DNA of 64,000 bases from CAZAMB01 sp964486335 (GTDB lineage: Bacteria > Planctomycetota > Phycisphaerae > UBA1845), in the NCBI GenBank assembly GCA_964486335.1, contig CAZAMB010000002.1:1-64000 (forward strand), written 5' to 3'. Shown here piece by piece: positions 44,033 to 52,635 of this stretch. Below the pieces are notes generated by a model that was not told the origin of the DNA, ran no database searches, and saw only the letters and a program-made list of their open reading frames with translations. Every line of letters begins with the position of its first letter. Position 1 is the first letter of the stretch. A program made the position numbers and the translations under genes.

Positions 44033-45334
44033 TCAAGATTGTGGTCCATCGTTCAACCTGAGCGCAACGCGACGCCCGCGCATGGTTCCCACCGGTCGAC
44101 CGGTCAGGGACCAACCAACAAAGGGCGTGTTGTGGCTCTTCGACAAGAGTTTCTCCGGCTCAACGATCCATTTCTGTTTGGGATCGATCAACGTCAAGTT
44201 CGCCGGTATTCCAACCATTAATCCGTTGCTTTCTTGTCGCAAGATGGCGGCCGGTCTTCGCGTGAACCAATCCACGAGCTGCGGCCAACCGGCGAGGCCG
44301 GACTCGATCATCGCCTTCGCGGCGACGCCGACGGCAGTTTCTAGTCCGATAATGCCTGCCGGAGCCGCGTTGAATCCGGCGTTCTTTTCTTGTTCCGCAT
44401 GCGGCGCGTGATCAGTCACAATGCAATCGATCGTGCCGTCGAGCAGTCCCTTCCGGCATGCTTCCACGTCTGCCTTCGGGCGCAACGGAGGGTGCATTTT
44501 GGTGTTCGGATCAGCCTGCGCGCAATTCTCATCGGTGAGAATCAGATGGTGCGTGCAGACTTCAGTAGTGACGGGCAAACCCTCTGCCTTGGCTTGCCGA
44601 ACGGCCTCGATGGCCTTGGCCGTGGAAATATGGGCAACGTGGTAGCGAGCCCCGGTTTCGCGGCAAAGGGCGATGTCGCGTTCGATCATGGCCTCTTCGG
44701 ATCGCGGGTCGAGACCCTTCAGGCCGAGTCGGGCGGAAACTTCGCCGAGGTGCATCACGCCGCCGGCCGAGATCGAGCGGTACTCGCAATGCTGGATGAT
44801 CAGCGCGTCGAGTCGCGCGGCGGCGCGGAAGGCCTCGCGCATCACATCATCATCTTCGACGCCGGTTCCGTCGTCGCTGAACGCCACCGCGCCGGCTTCG
44901 AGCAGCGCGGCGAAGTCGGCGACTTTCCTGCCCTCGCGGCCGAGCGTGATGCACGCCACCGGGGCGACCTCGCAGAGTCCGACCTCGCGCGCCCGGCCGA
45001 TCACCCAGCGGATTCGCTCGGGCTGGTCGAGCGGCGGCGCGGTGTTGGGCATGCAGGCGACATAAGTGAAACCGCCCGCGGCGGCGGCGGCGGAGCCGGT
45101 TTCGATTGTCTCCTTGTGCGACTGGCCCGGCTCGCGAAGGTGGACGTGAATGTCCATCAGGCCGGGACAGACGATCCAGCTGGTCGCATCAATGACGAAC
45201 GCTCCCGGCGGGGCGCGATCGACGACAAGGCCGTCGGCGATGGCGACGTCGGCGATCTCATCGCGCGAGTGAAACGGGTCGATCACCCGCCCGCCGCGGA
45301 TTAAGACGCTGGAATGTTCAACGGATTGAATCAC
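44033..45334 (-). CDS. pyrC: Dihydroorotase (class I)
   Basis: Cyclises carbamoyl-aspartate to dihydroorotate in pyrimidine synthesis. 433 residues, amidohydrolase barrel. Metal ligands: DIHVHLREPGQ at strand 1, FSDDG (class I Asp instead of carboxylated Lys), the His of YHVAHIST, and TDHAPH. Substrate motif KMHPPLRP. It ends in the composite beta-sandwich (ANLTLIDPKQKW). pyrB is absent from the window; carB lies at 11.6 kb. An allantoinase is the main alternative but class I residues fit pyrC. Confidence 0.92.
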   Translation of the reverse strand: MIQSVEHSSVLIRGGRVIDPFHSRDEIADVAIADGLVVDRAPPGAFVIDATSWIVCPGLMDIHVHLREPGQSHKETIETGSAAAAAGGFTYVACMPNTAPPLDQPERIRWVIGRAREVGLCEVAPVACITLGREGRKVADFAALLEAGAVAFSDDGTGVEDDDVMREAFRAAARLDALIIQHCEYRSISAGGVMHLGEVSARLGLKGLDPRSEEAMIERDIALCRETGARYHVAHISTAKAIEAVRQAKAEGLPVTTEVCTHHLILTDENCAQADPNTKMHPPLRPKADVEACRKGLLDGTIDCIVTDHAPHAEQEKNAGFNAAPAGIIGLETAVGVAAKAMIESGLAGWPQLVDWFTRRPAAILRQESNGLMVGIPANLTLIDPKQKWIVEPEKLLSKSHNTPFVGWSLTGRPVGTMRGRRVALRLNDGPQS

Positions 45335-45398
45335 GAAAACTCAGCTACGGAATCACTCGGTAGTTTTCAAGTCCACCGCTCCGCGCCCAAGGACCTAC

Positions 45399-46436
45399 TT
45401 ATGTGATCGACCAGAGCACAAGCGTAACAAGGAGAGCCAGAAGAGCAATCAATTGGGATGCCACGGCCACTCCGAAGCCATGGCGCATTCGAATGTATTG
45501 CGAGTAGGCGATGGCGATTGAACGTACGATAAAAAGAATACAGCCGATCAGGCATGCGTAAAACGAGTTCGCCGCAGCGCGACCGGCGTGAATACCCGCT
45601 CCATAAATCAACTCGGACAAACAAAGCAGGCTGATCCAAGAAACCAAGGCCAATGGCGTTACGGCGGTCATGGCATAAGCGCTGACGCGGAAGACGTGAA
45701 CGGTCTTGACGTTGCAGAGTCGCATCGATTGCCGAAAGACCATCAACGCCGAAAAACTTAATATCCACCAGATTCCAAAGATGCCGGTCGCTCGAAGCAG
45801 CGCCGGATCAATCAACGCCGACCATATTTCGTTCGCCAGTTCAGAGGCGGCTGTTCCGAATGACCGAGCCACCACTGCTCCGATTGGGCCGAACCATCGA
45901 GGATTCCACGTATTGGAGACCCACGATGCGACACCCATGCCGAATCCAAAGGTCCACCCCATGATCACGAGCCAGAGGATGCACCAAGCCACCAGCGGGC
46001 CGATTTGCGGCGAATCGTGGATGTCCATTGTGCGCCACAGTTTGCTTGGGCGAAGTGAAAGCAACCAGGTACGCAGCATCGATCGAACTGGTTCGGCACG
46101 CCAGCGGTATTCAAAGAGGGGCTTTTGCATCCTCCGAAAACGCAACAACGCCTCGTCCCAGTCGAACTCCGTCCCGCACTCCGGGCAACGGTTCGTGAAC
46201 AGGCCGTACAGGTGATAGTCGCAACTTGGACAGGTAAGTTGATCGAGGGGAGCAGCTTGCGACCAGAGGAACTCCAATCCGCACGCCGGACAACGAGGAT
46301 CATCCCGGCCCTTCAAATCATGCCCGCAACGTGCGCAGTGAACATTGAAATGAACGAGGTTCCAGTCGGGAGGAGGGTTGTTCGTCGCAATTGCTTCGGC
46401 GGACGCTGTCTGCGGTTCGGAAGCCATGTGGCTCAT
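45399..46436 (-). CDS. Zinc-ribbon membrane protein
   Basis: 345-residue protein of unknown function. Residues 30-90 carry two CxxC zinc ribbons: CARCGHDLKGRDDPRCPACG and CPSCDYHLYGLFTNRCPECG. Residues about 145-340 hold five to six membrane spans (LVAWCILWLVIMGWTFGFG and others). AGGAATAG just before the ATG serves as ribosome site. The combination of cytoplasmic zinc ribbons and a Yip1-like membrane body is common in planctomycetes; I know of no assigned function. Confidence 0.75.
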   Translation of the reverse strand: MSHMASEPQTASAEAIATNNPPPDWNLVHFNVHCARCGHDLKGRDDPRCPACGLEFLWSQAAPLDQLTCPSCDYHLYGLFTNRCPECGTEFDWDEALLRFRRMQKPLFEYRWRAEPVRSMLRTWLLSLRPSKLWRTMDIHDSPQIGPLVAWCILWLVIMGWTFGFGMGVASWVSNTWNPRWFGPIGAVVARSFGTAASELANEIWSALIDPALLRATGIFGIWWILSFSALMVFRQSMRLCNVKTVHVFRVSAYAMTAVTPLALVSWISLLCLSELIYGAGIHAGRAAANSFYACLIGCILFIVRSIAIAYSQYIRMRHGFGVAVASQLIALLALLVTLVLWSIT

Positions 46437-46654
46437 CTATTCCTCATTTTCGCCGACAGCGTGAGAACGCGAAAGGCCTGGGTATTGTAATGCTCCGTCA
46501 ATGATCTCACCAAAGTTTGTTCAGCTTAGACGCGTGGCGAACGCGTAACGCGATACCGGCATCGAGCCGCGCGGGCTGAACTGCGAATTGCATTGGGTAC
46601 GAATCTAGTGAATTCCACCGCCCGTTTCGGGGCGGGAGGTGTCCTTCGTCGCCG

Positions 46655-46688
46655 ACCACGGGTTGCGCTTCGCTTCAACCGTGGCTAC
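46655..46688 (+). repeat. Palindromic element, ACCACGGGTT family copy B
   Basis: Begins ACCACGGGTTGCGCTTCGCT and ends TCAACCGTGGCTAC. CCACGGGTT pairs with AACCGTGG around a GCGCTTCGCTTC loop. It matches 42156-42192 (minus strand) at nearly all positions. Confidence 0.7.
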
Positions 46689-46820
46689 ATCCCATGGCCC
46701 CTTTCGGGGCCAGAGGCCGCGTCTTGCGCGATTGTTAGTGCTGATCGCGGAGTTTGAAGTCCTTTGGCAAGAGAATCGGACCTCCTGTGGTCCCCTTTGT
46801 GAAGGGGGACGGCGCGCGGG

Positions 46821-46864
46821 TCACGCAGGCTGCCGGGCAGCCGGTTGGCTGAGTTCGCGGGTCG
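46821..46864 (+). repeat. 44-bp element with GCAGCCGGTTGGC core, copy 1
   Basis: Begins TCACGCAGGCTGCCGGGCAG and ends TTCGCGGGTCG. It differs from 46951-46994 at about 9 of 44 positions; the core CAGCCGGTTGGC is constant. Confidence 0.6.
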
Positions 46865-46950
46865 TGTCTTGTCCGCACCGTCGCCGTCGCGGCTCTAATT
46901 CGCGGGGGAACAACGGTTTACACCGGTTAAAAACCGGTGCCACATTGGGG

Positions 46951-46994
46951 TCGCGCAGGCTCGGGGCCAGCCGGTTGGCCAAGCTCGCGGATCG
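46951..46994 (+). repeat. 44-bp element with GCAGCCGGTTGGC core, copy 2
   Basis: Begins TCGCGCAGGCTCGGGGCCAG and ends CTCGCGGATCG; partner of 46821-46864. Confidence 0.6.
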
Positions 46995-47093
46995 CGAAGT
47001 CTGGGACTGCCTCGGCGCTTCCACCGTCTGCGAAAGAACGTCACACTCGCCCTACGCGACATAGAGTCGATTCCGTTATCGAACTTTGGAAGT

Positions 47094-47120
47094 CCGCGCG
47101 AACTGAAGTTCGCGGCTCGC
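47094..47120 (+). repeat. 27-bp GCGAACT-AAGTTCGC element, copy 1
   Basis: Reads CCGCGCGAACTGAAGTTCGC then GGCTCGC. Inverted repeat GCGAACT/AAGTTCGC. Copy 2 at 47448-47474 differs at one base. Confidence 0.7.
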
Positions 47121-47151
47121 CCCCTTTTTGCGACAAGCTTTTCATCGGATG

Positions 47152-47346
47152 TCATTCGTTCGCTGCCGACTCTCGCGGATTGGCGAAGTTCGGGATGAAG
47201 TTATCCTCGCAGCTTTCGACGTATCCGCACGAATCGCAGACCAGCTTGCAGTGCCGGGCGATCAACCGGCCGGTCTCACAAAGCGGACAGAGTCTTGGCG
47301 ATTTCGCATCGGCGTCGATCCCATCCCGTGGTTCCTCGAAGATCAT
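47152..47346 (-). CDS. Small zinc-ribbon protein
   Basis: 64-residue soluble protein. ATG 47346 has GGAAGGAG with about 9 nt spacing, a strong ribosome site. The sequence LCPLCETGRLIARHCKLVCDSCGYVESCED carries a zinc-ribbon with CxxC, then CxxxCDSCG, ending in a Cys-rich YVESCED. The compact CxxC...CxxCG layout and the strong ribosome site make it convincing. Function unknown; nucleic-acid or metal binding is inferred. It sits between repeat elements, so it is isolated from other genes. Confidence 0.75.
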   Translation of the reverse strand: MIFEEPRDGIDADAKSPRLCPLCETGRLIARHCKLVCDSCGYVESCEDNFIPNFANPRESAANE

Positions 47347-47447
47347 GGCGTCGGCTCCTTCCAACACAAGACGGTTGAACCTATTCTAAACCGAACCAAG
47401 GACCCCGCGAGGGAGTTGACTGGAGCCCGTTCAGGGCGTTCGAGGCT

Positions 47448-47474
47448 CCGCGCGAACTAAAGTTCGCGGCTCGC
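47448..47474 (+). repeat. 27-bp GCGAACT-AAGTTCGC element, copy 2
   Basis: Reads CCGCGCGAACTAAAGTTCGC then GGCTCGC; a palindrome of the same family as 47094-47120, located between the zinc-ribbon gene and the amidohydrolase. Confidence 0.7.
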
Positions 47475-47603
47475 AAGGCCAAGGGATAGGTTCCACCATC
47501 GTTTCATTCCATCGCGGCGGTCAGTATAATGCCGACCCCGGCTCGACGACCAGCGAGCGTCACGCCGTGCCGCGAACCATCAACCCAAAGGAGCAGACTG
47601 AGA

Positions 47604-49358
47604 ATGAACCTATTTTGCCCAGTGAATCGGTATCGGTTCTTGCACGCGGCCAGCGTCGCACGGCTAGCGATGCTGGTCGTTTCCGTTTTGTCGAGCGGGA
47701 CGCTTGCTCAGGATCAGCATGGAGACGACCTGCGTCTGGCCGACGTGATCGTGGTGAACGGAAAAATCTGGACGGGGACGACGCAGCCTGGAGGTGCCGA
47801 GCCCACGGCGATCGCCATTGTTCGCGGTACGATTGTCGAAATCGGCGCGGACATGGACGTTCGCCGCCGCCAGACAGGCCGAACACATGTGCTCGACGCC
47901 AACGGACGCCGAATCATCCCCGGCATGACGGACAGTCATACACACCTGATTTCCGGCGGATTCCAGCTCGTGCAGCTCAACCTTCGCGACGTGACCAGTC
48001 GTGAGGAATTCGTTAAGGCGGTCGGCAAGGCCGCCAAGGGCGTCGAAAAAGGACAATGGGTCGTTGGCGGACGCTGGTCGGTGGAGAGCTGGAAGAACCC
48101 CGAATCACCGCGGGCCGCCTGGCTCGACGAAGCCACCGGCGATACGCCGGTGTTTCTCTCGCGGATGGACGGACACGCGGCACTGGTCAATTCCGCTGCC
48201 CTGAAGCTTGCCGGTATCGACAAGTCAGGGCCGGCGGATCCCGTCGGCGGCGAAATCGAGCGAGACCCGACGACGCGCGAGCCGACGGGATTTCTCAAGG
48301 AATCCGCGATGGAGCTGGTGCAAAAGCTGATTCCCAGGCATTCACCGGAAGACCGATACAACGCTCTTCTGCGGGCGATGCGCCACGCCAACTCGCTGGG
48401 GATTACCTCCGTTCACGACTTGTCGCAACTTGACGACCTCGAAGCATTCAAGAAAGCGGAAGCAAAGGGCGAGCTGACGCTGCGAATCACTTCGTATCTC
48501 AGTGTGGATGACTGGTCGAAATACACCGACGACATTGCCAAGACGCACATGGGGATGAACAGCCAGATGCTCTTTCTGGCCGGGTTCAAGGGCTACATGG
48601 ATGGATCTCTTGGAAGCCGCACGGCGTACATGTTTGAACCTTACTCCGACGCCGAGCCGACGATGCTTCATCCGCGCGGACAATTGACGGCGTTCGCAGC
48701 TTCGGCCGGTTTGTTTCAGCAGCAGGTCAACGACGCCGACGCAAAGGGCTTGCAACTGGCGGTTCACGCGATCGGAGATCAGGCCAACCACCTGCTGCTG
48801 GATGCGTACGAATCGGCGATGAAAAAGAATGAAACGAAGAACCCACGGCACCGCATCGAGCACGCCCAGCATTTGACGGTCGAGGATATCGCTCGTTTCG
48901 GAAAGCTCGGTGTCGTCGCCTCCATGCAGCCATATCACAAGGCTGACGATGGACGGTACGCCGAGAAGGCGCTCGGTTCCGACCGCCTCAAAGGTTCCTA
49001 CGCGTTTCGGCAACTGGTCGATGCCGATGCGATCCTCATTTTTGGAAGCGACTGGCCGGTGGTGTCGATGAACCCGTTCGACGGCGTCGCGGCGGCGGTC
49101 AACGCCAAAACGCTCGCGGGCGAAGTCTGGCTGGCATCGCACTCGTTGACCACGCTGGAAGCAATGCGTGCGTATACCGCGCTGCCTCCGAAAGCGATTT
49201 TCCGCGATGCGATGCTGGGGACGATCGAGGTGCCGAAGATGGCCGACCTAGTGATTCTCAAGGATGATCCTTTTGCGATGTCGCCCGACAAGCTCGATAA
49301 AGTCCGAGTCGCGCAGACGATCATCGGCGGCAAGGTGGTCTATACCGCGCCCGAGTGA
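47604..49358 (+). CDS. Exported amidohydrolase (YtcJ-like)
   Basis: Metal-dependent hydrolase of the amidohydrolase-3 (YtcJ/imidazolonepropionase-like) group, 584 residues. ATG 47604 follows AAGGAG at 11 nt. Residues 1-36 are a signal peptide (LAMLVVSVLSSGTLAQ). The metal site HTHL in IIPGMTDSHTHLISGG, SVHDLSQ, AVHAIGDQANH, HRIEHAQH and FGSDWPVVSMNP are all present. An extra N-terminal beta domain (ADVIVVNGKIWTG) and the closing VVYTAPE are typical. The substrate is unknown; such proteins are often annotated as adenine deaminase-like. Confidence 0.85.
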   Translation: MNLFCPVNRYRFLHAASVARLAMLVVSVLSSGTLAQDQHGDDLRLADVIVVNGKIWTGTTQPGGAEPTAIAIVRGTIVEIGADMDVRRRQTGRTHVLDANGRRIIPGMTDSHTHLISGGFQLVQLNLRDVTSREEFVKAVGKAAKGVEKGQWVVGGRWSVESWKNPESPRAAWLDEATGDTPVFLSRMDGHAALVNSAALKLAGIDKSGPADPVGGEIERDPTTREPTGFLKESAMELVQKLIPRHSPEDRYNALLRAMRHANSLGITSVHDLSQLDDLEAFKKAEAKGELTLRITSYLSVDDWSKYTDDIAKTHMGMNSQMLFLAGFKGYMDGSLGSRTAYMFEPYSDAEPTMLHPRGQLTAFAASAGLFQQQVNDADAKGLQLAVHAIGDQANHLLLDAYESAMKKNETKNPRHRIEHAQHLTVEDIARFGKLGVVASMQPYHKADDGRYAEKALGSDRLKGSYAFRQLVDADAILIFGSDWPVVSMNPFDGVAAAVNAKTLAGEVWLASHSLTTLEAMRAYTALPPKAIFRDAMLGTIEVPKMADLVILKDDPFAMSPDKLDKVRVAQTIIGGKVVYTAPE

Positions 49359-49405
49359 TGCCACATCCTGGATGACACCGCGATGATCCTTTTGGGTGAC
49401 CACTC

Positions 49406-50533
49406 TTGACCAGCCGACGCATTCGCACCGTTGCGCTCGCCTTGGCGAGTTCATCGGTTTTGCTGGCCGGTTTGGCCTGCCGTTCGTCGGCGTGGATGCG
49501 GCCGCCGTCGCAACCGAGCGTCGGCCCGGGCGGCAAGGACTACGATCACCGGACGATTCTCGCCGGTCGATTCGGACATGGCGACGACGAGTGTTGGGTC
49601 TTCACGCCCGACAATCCGCGACCGACCGAAGTGCCTGTTGTCGTGTTCGTCCACGGCTGGAGCGCCGTCGACCCATATCTTTACGGCGGCTGGATCGGCC
49701 ATCTCGTTCGGCGCGGCAACATCGTCATCTACCCGCGATATCAGAGAAATCTGCGGACGCGACTGGACGAGATGACGCCCAACGCCCTTCGCGCCGTTCA
49801 GTCGGCACTGGGCAGACTTGAACAAGACGGGCCGGTTCGTCCCGACACCCAACGATTTGCCCTGGTCGGCCATTCGATGGGCGGATTCATTGCAGCGAAC
49901 CTGGCGGCTATGGCTGCGCGCGAGGGTCTGCCGCCGCCGCGAGCGCTGATGGTGGTTGAACCGGGCGACGGCGATGGTCGAATGCCTCGACTTGGAAAGC
50001 GCCTGCCGCTCGCCGATGCGTCCGACCTACCGAGCGACATGCTCTTCTTGATGGTCACCGGCGATGCGGATACGGTGGTGGGCGATCGCGGAGCGCAAAA
50101 AATATGGAAGGGATTCCAGGCCGTTTCCGATTCACGCAAGAGTTTTGTCACCGTCGCGTCCGATCGGCGGACGCGCCCGAAACTGATCGCCGACCATTTC
50201 TCGCCGCTCTCGGTGGATCGTTCGTTCCCCGAGCGACCGTCCAAGGTTGACCAGTCCGACGCCGGCGGCATCGCGGGTCTTTGGGCGCGATTACGCGACG
50301 CGCAGCGTCAGCGGATGCGGCATCGCGCGCACATCCGATGGTCGTGGCGATTTCCGCCCGACGCGCTGGATTTTCTCGGCTATTGGAAGCTTTTCGATCA
50401 ACTCATGGAAAACGCGTTTTCCGATCCGCCCCCGAGGGATCAATCTTCTTCTGTTCCCGACCGATCCGTTTGCCGGCCCATCGCTTCGGTTCAAGACCAC
50501 GGCGGACGGCATCGTTATCTACTCCATCGATGA
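49406..50533 (+). CDS. Alpha/beta hydrolase, possibly C-terminally disrupted
   Basis: 375-residue exported hydrolase from a TTG at 49406. N-terminal ALALASSSVLLAGLAC looks like a lipoprotein signal. The fold is clear: VFVHGWSAVDPYLY (oxyanion HG), nucleophile elbow LVGHSMGGFIAA, the acidic VTGDADTVV and a C-terminal cap ending ALDFLGYWKLFDQLMENAF. After residue 340 the frame continues as DPPPRDQSSSVPDRSVCR, unrelated to the family, while a neighbouring frame encodes the end of another protein. A truncation or junction is likely. Follows the amidohydrolase by 47 bp. Confidence 0.75.
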   Translation: MTSRRIRTVALALASSSVLLAGLACRSSAWMRPPSQPSVGPGGKDYDHRTILAGRFGHGDDECWVFTPDNPRPTEVPVVVFVHGWSAVDPYLYGGWIGHLVRRGNIVIYPRYQRNLRTRLDEMTPNALRAVQSALGRLEQDGPVRPDTQRFALVGHSMGGFIAANLAAMAAREGLPPPRALMVVEPGDGDGRMPRLGKRLPLADASDLPSDMLFLMVTGDADTVVGDRGAQKIWKGFQAVSDSRKSFVTVASDRRTRPKLIADHFSPLSVDRSFPERPSKVDQSDAGGIAGLWARLRDAQRQRMRHRAHIRWSWRFPPDALDFLGYWKLFDQLMENAFSDPPPRDQSSSVPDRSVCRPIASVQDHGGRHRYLLHR

Positions 50534-50684
50534 GAACGGCGTCGACGACGGCGGGAAGTCAACATCGGCCGCCCCGCCAAGTCTCGAGCTTTCCGCGCTC
50601 CGAACCTGGCCTTTCGACTCGTTCCCGGCGAATTCGGGGGCGCGCTGCTGCCGACTTGCTTGAAGGGAAGGGGCCTGTTTCAAT
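50436..50684 (+). pseudogene. Remnant of a protein ending with a DPF-G-P-L/ADG-YS motif
   Basis: In a different frame from the hydrolase, from about 50439, the DNA encodes LLLFPTDPFAGPSLRFKTTA, then DGIVIYSIDENGVDDGG. This matches the C-terminal motif (DPF.G.PL.Y...ADG...YS.G.NG.DDGG) that closes many secreted planctomycete proteins. After a GGG run the frame shifts again: the continuation NIGRPAKSRAFRAPNLAFRL in the third frame ends at TAG 50682-50684. No start lies upstream. So this is a 3' fragment with one or two frameshifts, fused to the hydrolase. Confidence 0.55.
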
Positions 50685-50768
50685 AGCCGAGCGCGGCTTG
50701 TGCAGGAATCCGTTTCACAACGTCGATAACGGTTAAGGGTACGCAACCGGGAAAGCGGAGCAGGCGAA

Positions 50769-52058
50769 ATGTCCACCACGATCGTTCACGTCGAAGCACG
50801 CGAGATTCTCGATTCACGGGGGTTCCCGACGGTCGAAGCCACAGTCGTGCTTGAAGACGAAAGCGTCGGCGAGGCGGCCGTACCGTCCGGGGCGTCGGTG
50901 GGCGAGTTCGAGGCGGTCGAGCTGCGCGACGGTGACGCCAAGCGGTACGGCGGCAAGGGCACGCTTCGGGCGGTCGAGTTTGTCAACAACGAGATCGCCT
51001 CGGCCGTTGTCGGCCTGGATGCCGCGGATCAGGAGGACGTGGACCAGACGATGATCGACCTCGACGGAACGGAGAACAAGTCCCGCCTGGGTGCCAACGC
51101 GATTCTGTCGGTTTCATTGGCTGCTGCCAAGGCGGCGTCAGAATCTTGCCGACTGCCGTTGTTTCGGTACCTTGGGGGGCCCAAGGCCAACGTCCTGCCC
51201 GTACCGATGATGAACATTCTCAATGGCGGCAAGCACGCCGACAACAACGTGGATTTTCAGGAGTTCATGATCCAGCCGTGGGGCGCGCCCACGTTTCGCG
51301 AGGCGCTGCGGATGGGGACGGAGTGCTTTCACGCACTCAAAAAAGTTCTGCAAAAACGCGGACTCAACACCAACGTCGGCGACGAGGGCGGGTTTGCTCC
51401 GAATCTGAAAACCAACGAACAGGCGCTCGAGGTGATCGTGGAGGCGGTGGAGCAGACCGGCTACACGCTGGGCAAGGACATTCACATCGCGCTCGATCCG
51501 GCGACCTCGGAAATGTTTGACGCCAAAACCGGGCGCTACGCGTTTTTCAAGTCTGATCCGAAGCGCAGCGTGCCGGCCGAGGAACTCGTCAGCTTCTGGG
51601 CCGACTGGTGCAGGAAGTACCCGATCCGCAGCATCGAGGATGGGTTGGCCGAAGACGACTGGGAAGGCTGGCAAGAACTCACGCGGACGGTTGGCGACAA
51701 GGTACAGCTCGTGGGCGATGATCTGTTCGTGACCAACACCGCACGGCTTCGCAAGGGGCTCGAACTCGACGCAGGCAATGCGATCCTCATCAAGGTCAAT
51801 CAGATCGGCACGCTGACGGAAACCTTTCAGGCGATCGATCTGGCGATGCGCAACGGCTGGAACGCGATCATCAGCCATCGCAGCGGCGAAACGGAAGATA
51901 CGACGATCGCCGATCTCGCGGTGGCGACGAACGCCGGCCAGATCAAGACCGGCAGTGCCTGTCGAAGCGACCGCATCGCGAAGTACAACCGGCTGTTGCG
52001 GATCGAGGATCACCTCGGCGGATCGGCGAACTACGGTGGAACGCTTTGGAACAAGTAA
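50769..52058 (+). CDS. eno: Enolase
   Basis: Glycolytic 2-phosphoglycerate dehydratase; 429 residues. Motifs: EILDSRGFPTVEATVVL, VPSGASVGEFEAVELRDGD, ILNGGKHADNNVDFQEFM, GDEGGFAPNL, the Mg ligands in QLVGDDLFVTN, KVNQIGTLTE with the catalytic Lys, and SHRSGETEDTTIADLAVATN. GCGGAG is found upstream of the ATG. Its stop is 19 bp before the FtsB-like gene, the eno-ftsB order known from several proteobacteria. Confidence 0.96.
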   Translation: MSTTIVHVEAREILDSRGFPTVEATVVLEDESVGEAAVPSGASVGEFEAVELRDGDAKRYGGKGTLRAVEFVNNEIASAVVGLDAADQEDVDQTMIDLDGTENKSRLGANAILSVSLAAAKAASESCRLPLFRYLGGPKANVLPVPMMNILNGGKHADNNVDFQEFMIQPWGAPTFREALRMGTECFHALKKVLQKRGLNTNVGDEGGFAPNLKTNEQALEVIVEAVEQTGYTLGKDIHIALDPATSEMFDAKTGRYAFFKSDPKRSVPAEELVSFWADWCRKYPIRSIEDGLAEDDWEGWQELTRTVGDKVQLVGDDLFVTNTARLRKGLELDAGNAILIKVNQIGTLTETFQAIDLAMRNGWNAIISHRSGETEDTTIADLAVATNAGQIKTGSACRSDRIAKYNRLLRIEDHLGGSANYGGTLWNK

Positions 52059-52077
52059 TGCGAAGTCAACACGCGGC

Positions 52078-52635
52078 ATGACCCAGGCACCCGACCAAAC
52101 TGTTGAGTACGAGCCGGTTCGACCCACTCGCGCGGCGGGCGGACCCGTGTTTTGGATGCTGGCATTGATGGGTGTCGGCGCCTTCGCGCCGTGCATCCTC
52201 CTTCCCGAGTGGCGCGAGTATCAGGCCGCTCAAGTCGCCCAACAGCGCGAGCAGCATCGGCTCGATCAACTGAAACGCACGGTGGAGCAAACGCGTCGGC
52301 AACTGGAGGCGATGCAAAACGATCCGACGGTCGTCGCGCGAATGGCCGAGCGTGATCTCGGGTTCCGTCGGGCGGATGAAAAGGCCGTGCAAGTGCCCGT
52401 CGCCAGCGCGGTTGCGGTCGAAGAGGCGGAACCGCCGTTTGTCGCTCGGCCGGTCTTGCCGCCGGCCTGGTTCAGTCGAGCGACGGCGTGGATTCCCGAT
52501 CTGGATTACGACGCGGTCTTCTGCGACGATCGCACGCGGCCGATCGTGATGATTATGTCGGTTGCATTGATTGCCGCCGCGGTATTGCTTTTCCATCGGC
52601 GAACGCCCGGACCGGAAGAGACTCCGCCGGCATGA
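52078..52635 (+). CDS. FtsB/DivIC-like septum protein with extra C-terminal membrane span
   Basis: 185 residues, putative divisome subunit. One membrane span (about 23-43, FWMLALMGVGAFAPCILLP) is followed by a coiled coil (about 45-90, QQREQHRLDQLKRTVEQTRR) and the FtsB-like exit MQNDPTVVARMAERDLGFRR. Unlike classical FtsB (about 100 residues) it then has a linker and a second membrane segment IVMIMSVALIAAAVLLFHRR at the C-terminus. It sits just downstream of eno, as in other bacteria where ftsB follows eno. It may partner the FtsQ-like protein at 2-2.9 kb. Confidence 0.7.
   Translation: MTQAPDQTVEYEPVRPTRAAGGPVFWMLALMGVGAFAPCILLPEWREYQAAQVAQQREQHRLDQLKRTVEQTRRQLEAMQNDPTVVARMAERDLGFRRADEKAVQVPVASAVAVEEAEPPFVARPVLPPAWFSRATAWIPDLDYDAVFCDDRTRPIVMIMSVALIAAAVLLFHRRTPGPEETPPA

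Larger units (their letters stand above)
46437..47151. other. Repeat-rich intergenic region
   Basis: About 715 bp of short palindromes with no convincing gene. Present: CCGCCCGTTTCGGGGCGG near 46620; the ACCACGGGTT element; GGCCCCTTTCGGGGCC at 46697; GTCCCCTTTGTGAAGGGGGAC near 46790; GGTTTACACCGGTTAAAAAC with CGGTGCCAC at 46915-46942; two 44-bp copies; and an inverted GCGCGAACTGAAGTTCGCG. Separate elements are listed below. Confidence 0.65.

Noticed and set aside
46697..46812. GGCCCCTTTCGGGGCC and GTCCCCTTTGTGAAGGGGGAC as transcription terminators
   Set aside because: No T-run follows and no gene ends just upstream, so they were grouped with the REP-type palindromes.
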